From Kocuria rosea subsp. polaris (GTDB taxonomy: Bacteria > Actinomycetota > Actinomycetes > Actinomycetales > Micrococcaceae): 64,000 nt of DNA. The notes below the pieces were generated by a model. The model was not told where the DNA came from. It was given only the letters and a program-made list of their open reading frames with translations, and made no database searches. Shown piece after piece: positions 1-9,306 of the stretch (position 1 is the stretch's first letter; each line of letters starts with the position of its first letter). Location of the stretch: the NCBI GenBank assembly GCA_023896275.1, contig MLDA01000015.1, positions 45,584-109,583 of the forward strand. Reading direction: 5' to 3'. The translations under genes and the position numbers were made by a program.

Positions 1-120
1 CTTCACGGCCTCAGCCTGCTCGGGGTTGAGCCCGGCCAGAAGCTCCTGCGCCCCGGGTCCCGTCTGCGCTGGTTCCGGCTTTCGTGCTGGCGCGGCGAAG
101 TCGTCGAAGAGAAAATCCAT
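1..120 (-). CDS. pcrA: ATP-dependent DNA helicase PcrA/UvrD, N-terminal fragment
   Basis: The first 40 codons of a gene that runs off the left edge. Reading leftward from ATG at 120 gives MDFLFDDF, a short linker rich in Ala and Pro, then LLAGLNPEQAEAVK at residues 27-40. That is the Q-motif block which opens UvrD/PcrA superfamily 1 helicases, just ahead of the Walker A loop. The family unwinds DNA in nucleotide excision and recombination repair. The Walker motifs lie outside the window, so PcrA cannot be told from another UvrD paralogue. The start is divergent from the membrane-protein gene at 185. Confidence 0.8.
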   Translation of the reverse strand, partial: MDFLFDDFAAPARKPEPAQTGPGAQELLAGLNPEQAEAVK

Positions 121-184
121 GATCCATCCAGTCTAAGGGCCGCCACTCGCACATCGGATGCTGCCCCTGCACCATACTGGGTGC

Positions 185-832
185 ATGGCCAACAAGAAGA
201 AGCGCAGCCGCCCCCGCCGCCCCGCTCCGGACGCGTCAGCCCGCCCCGCTGTGCCGAATCCGACGACGCCGCGCACCGAGGCGCAGGCACGCAGTAACGG
301 CTCGATCATCCTCTGGGCCGGACTCATCGCCTCGGCGCTGCTCTTCTGGTACTACCACGTGCTCGCGCTCGGCCAGATGGAGGACCTCTCCGGGGGGCTC
401 GAGATGCTCGACCAGCGCCTGTTGGGCTACGACGCCGCCGCCGTCGAGCAGCTACGCGAGGCCATGGACGACGACGCCCGCGGCCAACTGATCTACCTAC
501 ACAAGACCGCGGGCCTGCTGTTCCCGCTGTTCTTCGCACTCGTGACGATGCTCGCGGTGAACCTCGCCGTACCGCGCGGCCCGAAGCGCTGGGGGCTCTG
601 GGCCGTGCCGCTGCTGTTCGCCGTCGTCGACGTGCTGGAGAACGGTGCCATCGACGCTCTGCTCGCCGGCGGCGAGGATCCCCCTGCAGTCGGTCTCGTC
701 AGCGCGCTCACCATCGCCCGGTGGGTGCTGTTCTTCGCGTCCGTCGCGGTCATGGTCGGCATTTCGATCCTCGCGGCCCGGACGGGCCTACGGGCCGCCC
801 TCGAGGCGGGCAGGGGGCAGAACGGACGCTGA
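185..832 (+). CDS. Four-helix membrane protein of unknown function
   Basis: 215 residues from ATG at 185. An in-frame start exists at 158, but the earlier residues look non-coding. A basic, Pro-rich N-terminal tail (KKKRSRPRRP) precedes four hydrophobic segments at about residues 40-62, 110-130, 138-158 and 175-198. The long loop after helix 1 is acidic and probably external. There is no enzyme motif. The layout suggests a small integral membrane protein of the actinobacterial inner membrane, and I recognise no family. It is followed by tRNA-Arg. Confidence 0.7.
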   Translation: MANKKKRSRPRRPAPDASARPAVPNPTTPRTEAQARSNGSIILWAGLIASALLFWYYHVLALGQMEDLSGGLEMLDQRLLGYDAAAVEQLREAMDDDARGQLIYLHKTAGLLFPLFFALVTMLAVNLAVPRGPKRWGLWAVPLLFAVVDVLENGAIDALLAGGEDPPAVGLVSALTIARWVLFFASVAVMVGISILAARTGLRAALEAGRGQNGR

Positions 833-867
833 CCCGCTAGTATGGTTACGCCTCCCGCGCGGGGCAC

Positions 868-941
868 GCCTCTGTAGCTCAGTTGGATAGAGCGACCCTC
901 TCCTAAAGGGTAGGCCGTCGGTTCAATTCCGGCCAGGGGCA
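868..941 (+). tRNA. tRNA-Arg (anticodon CCU)
   Basis: The cloverleaf folds by eye. Acceptor GCCTCTG pairs with CAGGGGC with one G-U. The anticodon stem is ACCCT/AGGGT with loop CTCCTAA, giving anticodon CCU, which reads the rare codon AGG. The T arm is GTCGG-TTCAATT-CCGGC. CCA is not encoded. A strong hairpin terminator follows at once. Confidence 0.95.
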
Positions 942-952
942 CGACACGCAAG

Positions 953-994
953 ACGACGGCGGGCCCCACCTCTTCGGGTGGGGCCCGCCGTCGT
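953..994. terminator. Bidirectional hairpin terminator
   Basis: An 18-bp perfect stem (953-970 with 977-994, ACGACGGCGGGCCCCACC and its complement) closes on a short loop and is followed by TTT. It ends the tRNA-Arg transcript and can also serve the ROK gene that converges from the right. Confidence 0.85.
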
Positions 995-1009
995 TTCTGG
1001 CGCCGGCTG

Positions 1010-2239
1010 CTAGCGCAGCAGCAGCGCGCTGGCCTTCGGCGACAGGGCCGCGTCCAGTACGGCGCAGGCGCCGCCGATGGCACCCAGGTTGTGCCCGAGC
1101 TCGCTCGTGCGGACGTCGAGTTCGTGCACGTCCTTCATCAGGAAACGCTCCTGGAGGATCCGGTCCATGTCCTCGTGCAGCAGCTCGTGCAGCTCCGCCC
1201 AGACGGGCCCTCCGACGAAGACTTTGTCGACGTCGAAGGTGTTGGTCAGTTGCGAGACGAGGGAAGCCCAGTAGCCGTTGAGGACCTTGATCAGGGCCAC
1301 GGATGCCTCGTCGCCACCCTTGGCCTGGCGGACGATCGTGTTCAGGAACTGCGAGCGCTCGTGCATCGTGGCGTCCTCGGTCACGGCCCCGACGTCGACG
1401 CCGAGCTCGCGCGCCTTGGTCAGCACCGACGGGAAGGAGACCGCCGTGGCGAACGTCGAGGACTCGGCGCGGTCGGCGTCGCTGCCGTCCACGTTGACGC
1501 GGACTCGAGCGATCTCGCCGGCGTTGCTGCTCGCTCCGCGGATGACTTCGCCGCCGATGACCATGCCGACGCCGACGCCGGTGCCGATGTAGACGGACAT
1601 GAAGTTCCGGTCCCGCGCCTCGTCGCCGTTCCACTGCTCGGCAATGGCGGACGCCACAGAGTCCTTCTCGATGAGGACGTCTAGGGACAGTCGCTCGACG
1701 AGGGGCTCCACGACCTCGACTTCGTTCCAGCCGTTCATGAGCGGCGGCGAGACGATGGTCCCGGACTCCGGGTTGATCGGGCCCGGGGCCGCGACGCCGA
1801 TGCCGACGATGTGGTCCTTCGGCTGGCCCGAATCCTTGATGAGCTCCTCGACGGCCGTGGCCATCATCGAGATGGTTTCCTCGGGGACCGCGATGTCGCG
1901 CTCGACGAAGCGGCGGCTGCCGACGACGCGACCGCGCAGGTTCACCATGACGACCGTGATCTGGCCCGGGTCGAGGTGGATGCCGATCGCGAAGAGGCGG
2001 TCCGCCTCGAGCTCGAGCACCGTGCGTGGCTTACCGGGGCCGGAGATGACCGTCCGGTCCTCGCGCACGAACCCGTTGTCCAGGAGGCGGCGCACGACGT
2101 TGGAGATGGTCTGCGGGGACAGGCCCGTCGACGTGGCCAGCTCCACCCGGCTGATGCCGTCTTCGGCACGGCGGATCGAATCGAAAATAACCGCTTGGTT
2201 GAAATCACCAAGTCTTCCGAGGTTTGTGCCTCGCTGCAT
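1010..2239 (-). CDS. ROK-family transcriptional regulator
   Basis: 409 residues. Residues 10-70 form a MarR-like winged helix (SRVELATSTGLSPQTISNVV), as in NagC/XylR-type ROK regulators. A sugar-kinase fold follows, with an ATPase-type glycine motif (YIGTGVGVGMVIGG) and a C-terminal FVGGP. ROK proteins normally carry a Cys-rich zinc motif (CxCGxxGCxE) after the GTGVG loop. Here that stretch reads GEIARVRVNVDGSD and holds no cysteine, so the zinc site appears lost. It likely acts as a sugar-responsive repressor; the ligand is unknown and no sugar genes adjoin it. ATG start; the 207-bp gap to the right is shared with the divergent Nudix gene. Confidence 0.9.
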   Translation of the reverse strand: MQRGTNLGRLGDFNQAVIFDSIRRAEDGISRVELATSTGLSPQTISNVVRRLLDNGFVREDRTVISGPGKPRTVLELEADRLFAIGIHLDPGQITVVMVNLRGRVVGSRRFVERDIAVPEETISMMATAVEELIKDSGQPKDHIVGIGVAAPGPINPESGTIVSPPLMNGWNEVEVVEPLVERLSLDVLIEKDSVASAIAEQWNGDEARDRNFMSVYIGTGVGVGMVIGGEVIRGASSNAGEIARVRVNVDGSDADRAESSTFATAVSFPSVLTKARELGVDVGAVTEDATMHERSQFLNTIVRQAKGGDEASVALIKVLNGYWASLVSQLTNTFDVDKVFVGGPVWAELHELLHEDMDRILQERFLMKDVHELDVRTSELGHNLGAIGGACAVLDAALSPKASALLLR

Positions 2240-2446
2240 TGAGTCTCCAGGGGTTATCTACCGCGTACGTGTTCTCTTCGGCTGCGACGACGTCATGAAT
2301 GCCCGCGTGCACAGTCTGCCGGTTCTATCGGCGATTCCACGGCATCGCCACGCCGTTGATGTCTAGATAGTACATCGAATAGCCGCAACCGGATAGTCCG
2401 ACACTTGGCGAAACGCCTTGGTCGCCGTAAATGTTAAGCTTTCAAC

Positions 2447-2932
2447 GTGTCCACTCTACTCACCGTTTCCGCCGTCGTCCTCTACGACGCGGCCGGACAA
2501 ATCCTACTGGTTCGTAAACGCGGCACCTCGAAGTATATGCAACCGGGCGGCAAACCGGAACAGGACGAGGCCCCGGTGCAGGCTGCGATTCGCGAACTGC
2601 ACGAGGAACTCGGCCTCACCTTCACTCCCGACTCGCTCACCGACCGCGGACAGTGGCGCGGAGCCGCGGCGAACGAGCCCGGCACGGAGCTCCTCGCCTA
2701 CGTCTTCGACGCGGCTCTGGCCGACGCCGTCCGGCCCGCCGGAGGCCTAGCGAACGACGCCGGTTCGGTCACCGTGCGCGCCGAGCTCGAGGATGCACTC
2801 TGGGTCACCCCAGCGGTCGCCGCCGAACGTGGGGACCTTGCACCCCTGCTGACCGAATCCGTCCTGCCTCGCCTGATCCGCTCCCCTGAGCACCTGACCC
2901 GACCGACGCGTCAGGCGAACTGGGTGCGATAG
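2447..2932 (+). CDS. NUDIX hydrolase
   Basis: 161 residues from a GTG start. The Nudix box is complete: GGKPEQDEAPVQAAIRELHEELGL holds the G-x5-E-x7-REL-x-EE-x-G pattern that binds divalent metal and cleaves nucleoside diphosphate-X compounds. A strand LYDAAGQILLVRKRG precedes it, as is usual for the fold. The substrate cannot be read from sequence (candidates are oxidised nucleotides or ADP-ribose). Its 3' end overlaps the convergent ABC exporter gene by 22 bp. It is transcribed divergently from the ROK regulator. Confidence 0.88.
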   Translation: MSTLLTVSAVVLYDAAGQILLVRKRGTSKYMQPGGKPEQDEAPVQAAIRELHEELGLTFTPDSLTDRGQWRGAAANEPGTELLAYVFDAALADAVRPAGGLANDAGSVTVRAELEDALWVTPAVAAERGDLAPLLTESVLPRLIRSPEHLTRPTRQANWVR

Positions 2933-4761
2933 AACTGGGCGTAGTGCCCGTCCGCCTCCAACAGCTCCGTGTGCGTGCCCCGCTCGACGATCCGCCCGGC
3001 GTCGACGACCAGGATCTGATCAGCCGAGCGCACGGTCGAGAGCCGGTGCGCGATCACGATCGCCGTCCGCCCTTCGAGGGCCTCCGTGAGCGCCGCCTGG
3101 ACCGCGGCTTCGTTCGTGCTGTCGAGCGCGGCGGTGGCCTCGTCGAGCACAACCACCCGCGGGGCAGCCAGCAGCAGCCGCGCGATCGTCATGCGCTGGC
3201 GCTCCCCGCCCGAGAGCCGGTAGCCGCGCTCCCCGACCATCGTCTCCAGTCCGTCTGGCAGCGCCGCGATCACGTGCTCGAGCCGGGCCCGACGCAACGC
3301 CTCCCAGAGCGCCTCGTCGTCCGCGCCGGGCGCCGCGAGGCGCAGGTTCGCCCCGATCGTGTCGTGGAAGAGGTGCCCGTCCTGCGTGACCATGCCGACC
3401 GTGGATCGCATCTCGGCGAAGGACACATCGCGCACGTCGGTGCCGCCCAGGCGCACGGCCCCAGAGCTAACGTCGTAGAGCCGGGTCAACAGCTGGGCGA
3501 TCGTCGACTTGCCCGCCCCGGAGGACCCAACGATCGCGAACGTGGATCCGGCGGGAACCTCGAAGTCGATTCCGTGCAGCACCTCCTCGCCGCCGCGGTG
3601 GTCGAGCACGGCCACGTCCTCGAGGGACGCCAGCGAGACCTCGTCGGCACTCGGGTACGCGAACCGGACGTCGTCGAACCGGATGCCCACGGGGCCGGCG
3701 GGGACGGTGACCGGGTCCTCTCGCTCGGCGATCATCGGCTTCAGGTTGAGAATTTCGAAGACCCGGTCGAAGCTGACAAGCGCGCTCATGATCTCCACGC
3801 GGGCGTTCGCGAGCCCGGTCAGCGGCGCGTAGAGGCGCGTGAGCAGTAGCGCCAGCGTCACGACGTCGCCCGCCGCCAGCTCGCCGCGCAGCGCGTAGTA
3901 GCCGCCCAGGCCGTAGACGAGCGCCAGCGCGAGGGCCGCGACGAGCGTCAGCGCGGCCACGAAATAGAACTGCCGCATCGAGGTCTTCACACCGATGTCG
4001 CGCACGCGGGCGGCCCGGCCGGCGAACTCGGCCGACTCGGATTCGGGCCGGCCGAACAGCTTCACAAGCGTCGCCCCCGGCGCCGAGAAACGCTCGGTCA
4101 TCTGGGTGCCCATATTCGCGTTGTGTTCGGCGGCCTCGCGCCGCAACACCGCGATCGTGCGCCCCATCCGGCGGGCCGGCAACAGGAAGACCGGCAACAT
4201 GACAAGCGCCAGTAGGGTCACCTGCCAGCTCGTCGTGAACATCACGCCCGCGGTCAGGACCAGCGCGACGGCGTTGCTCACCACCGAGGACAACGTCCCG
4301 GCGAACGCGGCCTGGGCACCGATCACGTCGTTGTTCAGGCGTGAGACCAGCGCCCCGGTCCGGGTACGCGTGAAGAAGGCGACGGGCATCCGCTGCACGT
4401 GATCGAAGACCTGGGTGCGCAGATCGTAGATCACTTGCTCCCCCAGAGACGACGAGAGCCAGCGCGCGAACACGGACACACCCGCCTCGGCGAGCGCGAC
4501 GAGCGCGATCAGCCCGGCCAACCATCCGATAAGCGACATCGGGCCGTCGGCGACGATCGCGTCGACGACGCGGCCGGCGAGCACGGGCGTCGCGACCGCG
4601 AGGACCGCGGCGACGATCGAGACGACGATGAACGCGATCAGCCGCCCGCGGTAGACGCGCGCGAAACGTAGCACCCGCTTCGGCGTGCCAGGGGTGATCG
4701 GTTGTCGGGTGTCCTTGCCCAGCCGGTACAGGGACCCGTAGGCGGCGTACTCCATGCTCAC
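2911..4761 (-). CDS. ABC exporter, fused permease-ATPase half-transporter
   Basis: 616 residues. An N-terminal type I ABC exporter membrane domain (six helices, about residues 35-320) is joined to an ATPase domain. The nucleotide-binding motifs are intact: Walker A GSSGAGKST, signature LSGGERQR, Walker B VVVLDEATAALD, and an H-loop histidine in IAHRLST. It resembles MsbA/LmrA-type lipid or drug exporters and should work as a homodimer in the cytoplasmic membrane; the substrate is unknown. A GTG (4761) and an ATG (4755) are both possible starts, and neither has a strong ribosome site. It lies 48 bp downstream of the molybdoenzyme gene in the same direction, so co-transcription is possible. Confidence 0.92.
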   Translation of the reverse strand: MSMEYAAYGSLYRLGKDTRQPITPGTPKRVLRFARVYRGRLIAFIVVSIVAAVLAVATPVLAGRVVDAIVADGPMSLIGWLAGLIALVALAEAGVSVFARWLSSSLGEQVIYDLRTQVFDHVQRMPVAFFTRTRTGALVSRLNNDVIGAQAAFAGTLSSVVSNAVALVLTAGVMFTTSWQVTLLALVMLPVFLLPARRMGRTIAVLRREAAEHNANMGTQMTERFSAPGATLVKLFGRPESESAEFAGRAARVRDIGVKTSMRQFYFVAALTLVAALALALVYGLGGYYALRGELAAGDVVTLALLLTRLYAPLTGLANARVEIMSALVSFDRVFEILNLKPMIAEREDPVTVPAGPVGIRFDDVRFAYPSADEVSLASLEDVAVLDHRGGEEVLHGIDFEVPAGSTFAIVGSSGAGKSTIAQLLTRLYDVSSGAVRLGGTDVRDVSFAEMRSTVGMVTQDGHLFHDTIGANLRLAAPGADDEALWEALRRARLEHVIAALPDGLETMVGERGYRLSGGERQRMTIARLLLAAPRVVVLDEATAALDSTNEAAVQAALTEALEGRTAIVIAHRLSTVRSADQILVVDAGRIVERGTHTELLEADGHYAQFYRTQFA

Positions 4762-4809
4762 ATCACGGAACGATACAGCCCGCCGCCCACATCAGGGCAC
4801 CGCCGCGTT

Positions 4810-7137
4810 TCAGGCGCGATCGTCGAAGGTGCTCGAGGGCTCCCCCGTGTGCGGTACGAACCGGACCATCATCGCCTTGTAGCCAGGGGTGTTGGACTCG
4901 CGGGCGACGAGCTCGCGGTGCACGAGCCCATTGGCCTCCGGGTAGTAGGCCGCCGCGCACCCGCGGGCCGTCGGGTAGCCGACGAGGCGGAAGCGGTTTG
5001 CGCGCCGCTCTGTCCCGGAGAACGAGGAGATCACGTCCACGAGTTGACGGTCCTCGAACCCGAGCGCCTCCAGGTCCTCGGGGTTCACGAGGATCACGCG
5101 GCGGCCGTCCTTGATGCCCCGGTACCGGTCGTCCTGACCGTAGAACGTCGTGTTGTACTGGTCGTGGCTGCGCATCGTCTGCAGGATCAGGTGGCCCTCG
5201 GGCGCCATGAGGTACTCGAGTGGGCTGATCGTGAAATGCGCTCGGCCGCTCTCCGTGGCGAAGCTGCGGGTGTCGCGCGGCGGGTTCGGCAGGACGAATC
5301 CGTTGCGCTGGCGCACCCGGGCGTTGAAGTCCTCGAAGCCGGGCACCACCCGAGAGATGTGGTCCCGGATGACGTCGTAGTCCTCGGCCATGGCCTTCCA
5401 GTCCACGGGGTGGTCGTCGCCGAGCACCGCCGCCGCCATGCGCGCCACGATGACGGGCTCGGCGAGCAGGTGGTCCGAGACCGGGGTCAGGCGACCCTGG
5501 GTGGACTTCACGACGGACATCGAGTCCTCGACCGAGAGGAATTGCGGCCCCGAGGGGTGCTTGTCGTCGCGGTCCGTGCGTCCCAGGGTCGGCAGGATGA
5601 TCGAGGTTTTCCCATGCACGACGTGCGAGCGGTTGGGTTTCGTCGAAATGTGCACGGTCAGGCCCGCGCGCATCATGCCGTCCTCGATCGCCTCCGTGTC
5701 AGAGCAGGCGAGCGAGAAGTTCCCGCCCATCGAGACGAAGACGTCGACGTCACCGTTCTCGAAGGCTTCCTGGGTTTCGACCGAGTCGAAGCCGTGCTCG
5801 CGCGGGCTCTCGATGCCGAACTCGGCGTCGAGCCGTGCGAGCCACTGCTCGGACGGCTTCTCCCAGACGCCCATCGTCCGGTCGCCCTGCACGTTCGAGT
5901 GGCCGCGCACGGGGCAGGCGCCGGCCCCAGGCTTGCCGAAGTTGCCCTGCAGCAGCAGGACGTTGATGATCTCGCGGATCGTGTCGACGGAGTGCGGTTG
6001 CTGCGTGAGCCCCAGCGCCCAGCAGATGATCGTCCCCTTGGACTTGGCCAGCAGATTGGCGACCGTGGCGATCTCCAGCCGCGAGAGGCCGGTGGCCTCC
6101 TCCGTGGCCTCCCAGTCGATGACGCTTCGGGCGTCACGGTAGGCCTCGAACCCCTCGGCGTTCTCGGCCAGAAACTCGTGGTCGACGACGGTCCCCGGGG
6201 CGCGCTCCTCTTCCAGCAGCAGCAGGTGTCCGAGGGCCTGGAACAGCGCCAGGTCCCCGCCCACCTTGATCTGCAGGAACTCGTCGGAGATCCGGTCGCC
6301 GGCGCCGACGACGCCGTTGACCTTCTGCGGGTCCTTGAAGTTCATGAGCCCGGCCTCTGGCAGCGGGTTCACGGCGACGACCTTCGCGCCACGATGGCGG
6401 GCGTCGGCGAGCGCGGAGAGCATGCGCGGGTGGTTGGTGCCGGGGTTCTGGCCGACGACCATGATGACATCGGCGTGGTCGAAGTCCTCGAGCGAGACCG
6501 TGCCCTTGCCGATGCCGATCGTCGGGTTCATGGCGCTGCCGGAGGACTCGTGACACATGTTGGAGCAGTCGGGCAGGTTGTTGGTGCCCAGGCTGCGCGC
6601 GAAGAGCTGGTACATGAACGCGGTCTCGTTCGCGGTGCGCCCGGACGTGTAGAAAGCGCACCGCTCCGGCGTCGTCGCCCGGATGTGCTCGGCGATCGTC
6701 GCGAACGCCTCGTTCCAACTGATCGGCCGGTAGCGGTCCTCCCCGGGGGCGATCATCATGGGCTCGGTGATGCGCCCCTGGTTGCCGAGCCAGTACTCGG
6801 TCTTCCCCCGCAGGTCGCTGATCGGGTGCGCGTCCCACCATTCGCGGTCCGCAGTGCGGAGCGTGTTCTCCTCCGCGAGCGCCTTGGCTCCGTTCTCGCA
6901 GAATTCGGCCGGCTTGCGCCGCCCCGTGATGGACTCCGGCCAGGCACAGCCCGGGCAGTCCACGCCGTGCGGCTGGTTCACGCGCAGCATCGAGCGCACG
7001 GTGCGGCTGACGCCGCCCTGCGCGATCCCGCGCTCGAGGGCCACCATGACGGCCTTGACCCCCGCCGCGGACGTTTTCGGGGCCGTAACAGCGAGGTCAT
7101 CTTCGATGATGTCCTCGATGGGGGCTGGTTTAGGCAT
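4810..7137 (-). CDS. FdhF/YdeP-type molybdopterin oxidoreductase (formate dehydrogenase-like)
   Basis: 775 residues, normal for the YdeP/FdhF group. Residues 59-65 carry DCPGCAWP, the reduced cysteine motif typical of YdeP proteins, instead of the full four-Cys [4Fe-4S] motif of FdhF. SNMCHESSG near residue 195 is where a molybdenum-ligating cysteine would sit. VVGQNPGTNHPRM and QGNFGKPGAGACPVRGHSNVQGD are molybdopterin-binding motifs. The C-terminal QTMRSHDQYNTT and SNTPGYKAM fit the dinucleotide-binding cap. No signal peptide, so cytoplasmic. Its start overlaps the end of fdhD by 8 bp, and moeA and a mobA-like gene lie upstream, which supports a bis-MGD enzyme. Formate is only the presumed substrate. 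Confidence 0.9.
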   Translation of the reverse strand: MPKPAPIEDIIEDDLAVTAPKTSAAGVKAVMVALERGIAQGGVSRTVRSMLRVNQPHGVDCPGCAWPESITGRRKPAEFCENGAKALAEENTLRTADREWWDAHPISDLRGKTEYWLGNQGRITEPMMIAPGEDRYRPISWNEAFATIAEHIRATTPERCAFYTSGRTANETAFMYQLFARSLGTNNLPDCSNMCHESSGSAMNPTIGIGKGTVSLEDFDHADVIMVVGQNPGTNHPRMLSALADARHRGAKVVAVNPLPEAGLMNFKDPQKVNGVVGAGDRISDEFLQIKVGGDLALFQALGHLLLLEEERAPGTVVDHEFLAENAEGFEAYRDARSVIDWEATEEATGLSRLEIATVANLLAKSKGTIICWALGLTQQPHSVDTIREIINVLLLQGNFGKPGAGACPVRGHSNVQGDRTMGVWEKPSEQWLARLDAEFGIESPREHGFDSVETQEAFENGDVDVFVSMGGNFSLACSDTEAIEDGMMRAGLTVHISTKPNRSHVVHGKTSIILPTLGRTDRDDKHPSGPQFLSVEDSMSVVKSTQGRLTPVSDHLLAEPVIVARMAAAVLGDDHPVDWKAMAEDYDVIRDHISRVVPGFEDFNARVRQRNGFVLPNPPRDTRSFATESGRAHFTISPLEYLMAPEGHLILQTMRSHDQYNTTFYGQDDRYRGIKDGRRVILVNPEDLEALGFEDRQLVDVISSFSGTERRANRFRLVGYPTARGCAAAYYPEANGLVHRELVARESNTPGYKAMMVRFVPHTGEPSSTFDDRA

Positions 7138-8017
7138 CGTTCCTCCTAGTGGCTATCCGTTCCGGATGCGTGTATACATTTACGCTACTCCCCCGGCTGA
7201 ACGCCGCAAGGGTTACGTTCTCTTTCTCCGCGAGCTCGACCGCCAGCGACGACGGCGCGCTCACCGCGGAGAGGACCCCGATGCCCGCCATGCGGGTCTT
7301 CTGCACGAGTTCGAAGGAGGCGCGCCCGGAGACCTGCATGACGGTCCCGGCCGCCGGCAGCCGCCCCTCGCGCAGGGCCCAGCCGACAACCTTGTCGACG
7401 GCGTTGTGGCGGCCGACGTCCTCACGCAGGCACAGCAGATTCCCTGCGGCGTCGAAGAGCCCGGCCGCGTGCACACCGCCGGTCTTCGAGAAGAGCTCCT
7501 GGTGCTCGCGGAGAGTGTCCGGCAGCGCCAGCAGGACGTCCAGCGGCACTCGAGCGCCGTCGTCGTGCCCCGCGCACGTGGCGGACGCCAGCGGCAGCCG
7601 CGCCGACTTGCCGACAGCGTCGATCGAGGCCGTGCCGCAGATCCCGCACGCGCTCGTGGTCGTGACGTTGCGCCGCATGCCCGACGTCGGCGGGTGGGCA
7701 CCAGGGCCCAGCTGCGCCTCGACGACGTTGAACGTCTGGCGCCCTTCTTCGTCCTCGCCGGCGCAGAAGCGCATGCTCACGAGGTCGTCGGCGGAGGCGA
7801 TGACGCCCTCGCCGGTGAGGAACCCGGCGACGAGGTCGAAGTCGTCCCCCGGGGTGCGCATCGTGACGGTGAAGGCGGTCTCCGCGCTGCCGGGCACACC
7901 GGGGACGCCGAGTCGGATCTCCAGCGGCTCCTCGGCCGCGAGGGTCTCCTCGCGGCGGCGCTCGCCGCCATCAGCGCTCAGGCGCACGATGCGCCGGCGG
8001 GTGGTTTTGCGGCCCAT
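7130..8017 (-). CDS. fdhD: Formate dehydrogenase accessory sulfurtransferase FdhD
   Basis: 295 residues from ATG at 8017. The frame stays open upstream, but those residues are not FdhD-like. The sulfur-relay motif CGICG is at residues 124-128, and the family blocks SGRASFELVQK and FSRGSSVNVYTHPERI are present near the C-terminus. FdhD passes sulfur from a cysteine desulfurase to the molybdenum cofactor of formate dehydrogenases before it is inserted. The gene sits directly upstream of the molybdoenzyme with an 8-bp overlap, so the two are translationally coupled. Confidence 0.95.
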   Translation of the reverse strand: MGRKTTRRRIVRLSADGGERRREETLAAEEPLEIRLGVPGVPGSAETAFTVTMRTPGDDFDLVAGFLTGEGVIASADDLVSMRFCAGEDEEGRQTFNVVEAQLGPGAHPPTSGMRRNVTTTSACGICGTASIDAVGKSARLPLASATCAGHDDGARVPLDVLLALPDTLREHQELFSKTGGVHAAGLFDAAGNLLCLREDVGRHNAVDKVVGWALREGRLPAAGTVMQVSGRASFELVQKTRMAGIGVLSAVSAPSSLAVELAEKENVTLAAFSRGSSVNVYTHPERIATRRNDA

Positions 8018-8054
8018 CAGGCTCCCTTCGGGTTCGGTTGCGGGTCGGGGGTGT

Positions 8055-9299
8055 TCATGTCCAGGGCAGCCGCACGCAGTCGACGCCGTCGCCCGGCTCC
8101 AGCCCCGCCGGTGGGACGACCATGAAGCAGGTCGAATCGGCAAGGCCGCGCAGCATGGCCGGGCCCCGGTGGGCGGCGGCGCTGGCGCGCACGCCCCCCT
8201 CGCCCGCATCGAGCCGGGCCGGCACGAGCCGGTGCCGGCCCGGCAGCGGGCCGAAGCGTTCGGTCGAGGCCGCACGCTGCAGCGCCGGCGTCGGCCGCCC
8301 GGTAGCGCCCGCAAGCAGGGGCGCGCCGAGCGTGACGAGCGCGGCCATCGCGGCGAGCGGGTTCCCGGGCAGGGCGATAACGAGTGCGCCGTCGGGCCGC
8401 CGCGCGAGCAGCGCGGGATGCCCGGGGCGCATCGCGATCTCGTCGACGAGCAGCCGGGCGCCGATTTGGGTCAGGGCCGGCCGGATGTGGTCGGCCCCCG
8501 AGTGTCCGGTGCCGCCGGTCGTGATGACGACGTCGGCGTCTGCGGCTCCCAGCGCCTCGACGGTCGCGTCGTGGTCGTCGCCGATGCGCACGCTGCCGGC
8601 GACGGAGCCCCCGAGCCCGCTGACAGCGGCCGGCAGCACGGGCCCGAAGGCGTCGCGCACGAGCCCGTGGCCGGGCACGCCGGCAGTAACGACCTCGTCC
8701 CCGGTGAGGACGAGGGTGACCCGCGGGGCGCGAATCACCGGCAGTGCGTCAAGGCCCGCCACCGCGGCCGCCGCGACGTGACCGGCCGTCAGCGACGTCC
8801 CGGCGGCGAAGAGCCGCTCACCGGCGCGGGCCTCCCGGCCCGACGGGCGGACGTCGGCGAGGTCCGCGAGCGGCTCCGTCGCGTGCAGAAGTTCTCCGGC
8901 GTCGCCGGCCCCGGGCGCGAGGCGGCCGCGCTCGCGGCGCAGCACCGCGGTGGCACCTGCGGGCAGGGGCGACCCGGTGACGATGACGACGCCCTCACCC
9001 GGAGCGAGCGCCGTCGTCGTCCTGGCGTCGCCAGCGAGCAGGCGCCAGGGGCCGTCTCCGGCGACGGCCCATCCGTCCATGGCCGAGGCGGCGAAGTGCG
9101 GGATCTCGGAGGTGGCAAACACGTCCCGCCCCAGCACCCGTGAGATGGCCGCGTCGAGTTCGACGTCCTCGTGGCCGGAGACCCCGGCGGTCTCGAGCAG
9201 TCGTGCCCCGGCGCGGTGGGCCGCCTCGCGGGCCGCGGGCCAGGCGGCATCGCCCGCGGCCGGAGCGTCGAGGGCGTCCGGCATGGTCTCGTTCGGCAA
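8055..9299 (-). CDS. moeA: Molybdopterin molybdenumtransferase MoeA
   Basis: 414 residues. MoeA motifs in order: FAASAMDGWAV (about 66-76), VIVTGSPLPAGATAV, a middle MoCF domain with LTGDEVV, VITTGGTGHSGADH (the MPT-binding loop) and VIALPGNPLAAMAAL. The enzyme inserts molybdate into adenylylated molybdopterin in the cytoplasm. It is 37 bp upstream of fdhD and 7 bp downstream of the mobA-like gene, so all belong to one leftward operon that builds and loads the cofactor for the molybdoenzyme. Confidence 0.94.
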   Translation of the reverse strand: MPNETMPDALDAPAAGDAAWPAAREAAHRAGARLLETAGVSGHEDVELDAAISRVLGRDVFATSEIPHFAASAMDGWAVAGDGPWRLLAGDARTTTALAPGEGVVIVTGSPLPAGATAVLRRERGRLAPGAGDAGELLHATEPLADLADVRPSGREARAGERLFAAGTSLTAGHVAAAAVAGLDALPVIRAPRVTLVLTGDEVVTAGVPGHGLVRDAFGPVLPAAVSGLGGSVAGSVRIGDDHDATVEALGAADADVVITTGGTGHSGADHIRPALTQIGARLLVDEIAMRPGHPALLARRPDGALVIALPGNPLAAMAALVTLGAPLLAGATGRPTPALQRAASTERFGPLPGRHRLVPARLDAGEGGVRASAAAHRGPAMLRGLADSTCFMVVPPAGLEPGDGVDCVRLPWT

Positions 9300-9306
9300 G
9301 CCCGGG

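Noticed and set aside
4702..7149. Open frame of about 815 codons on the plus strand
   Set aside because: Antisense to the molybdoenzyme gene and rich in Arg, His and Asp; no motif.
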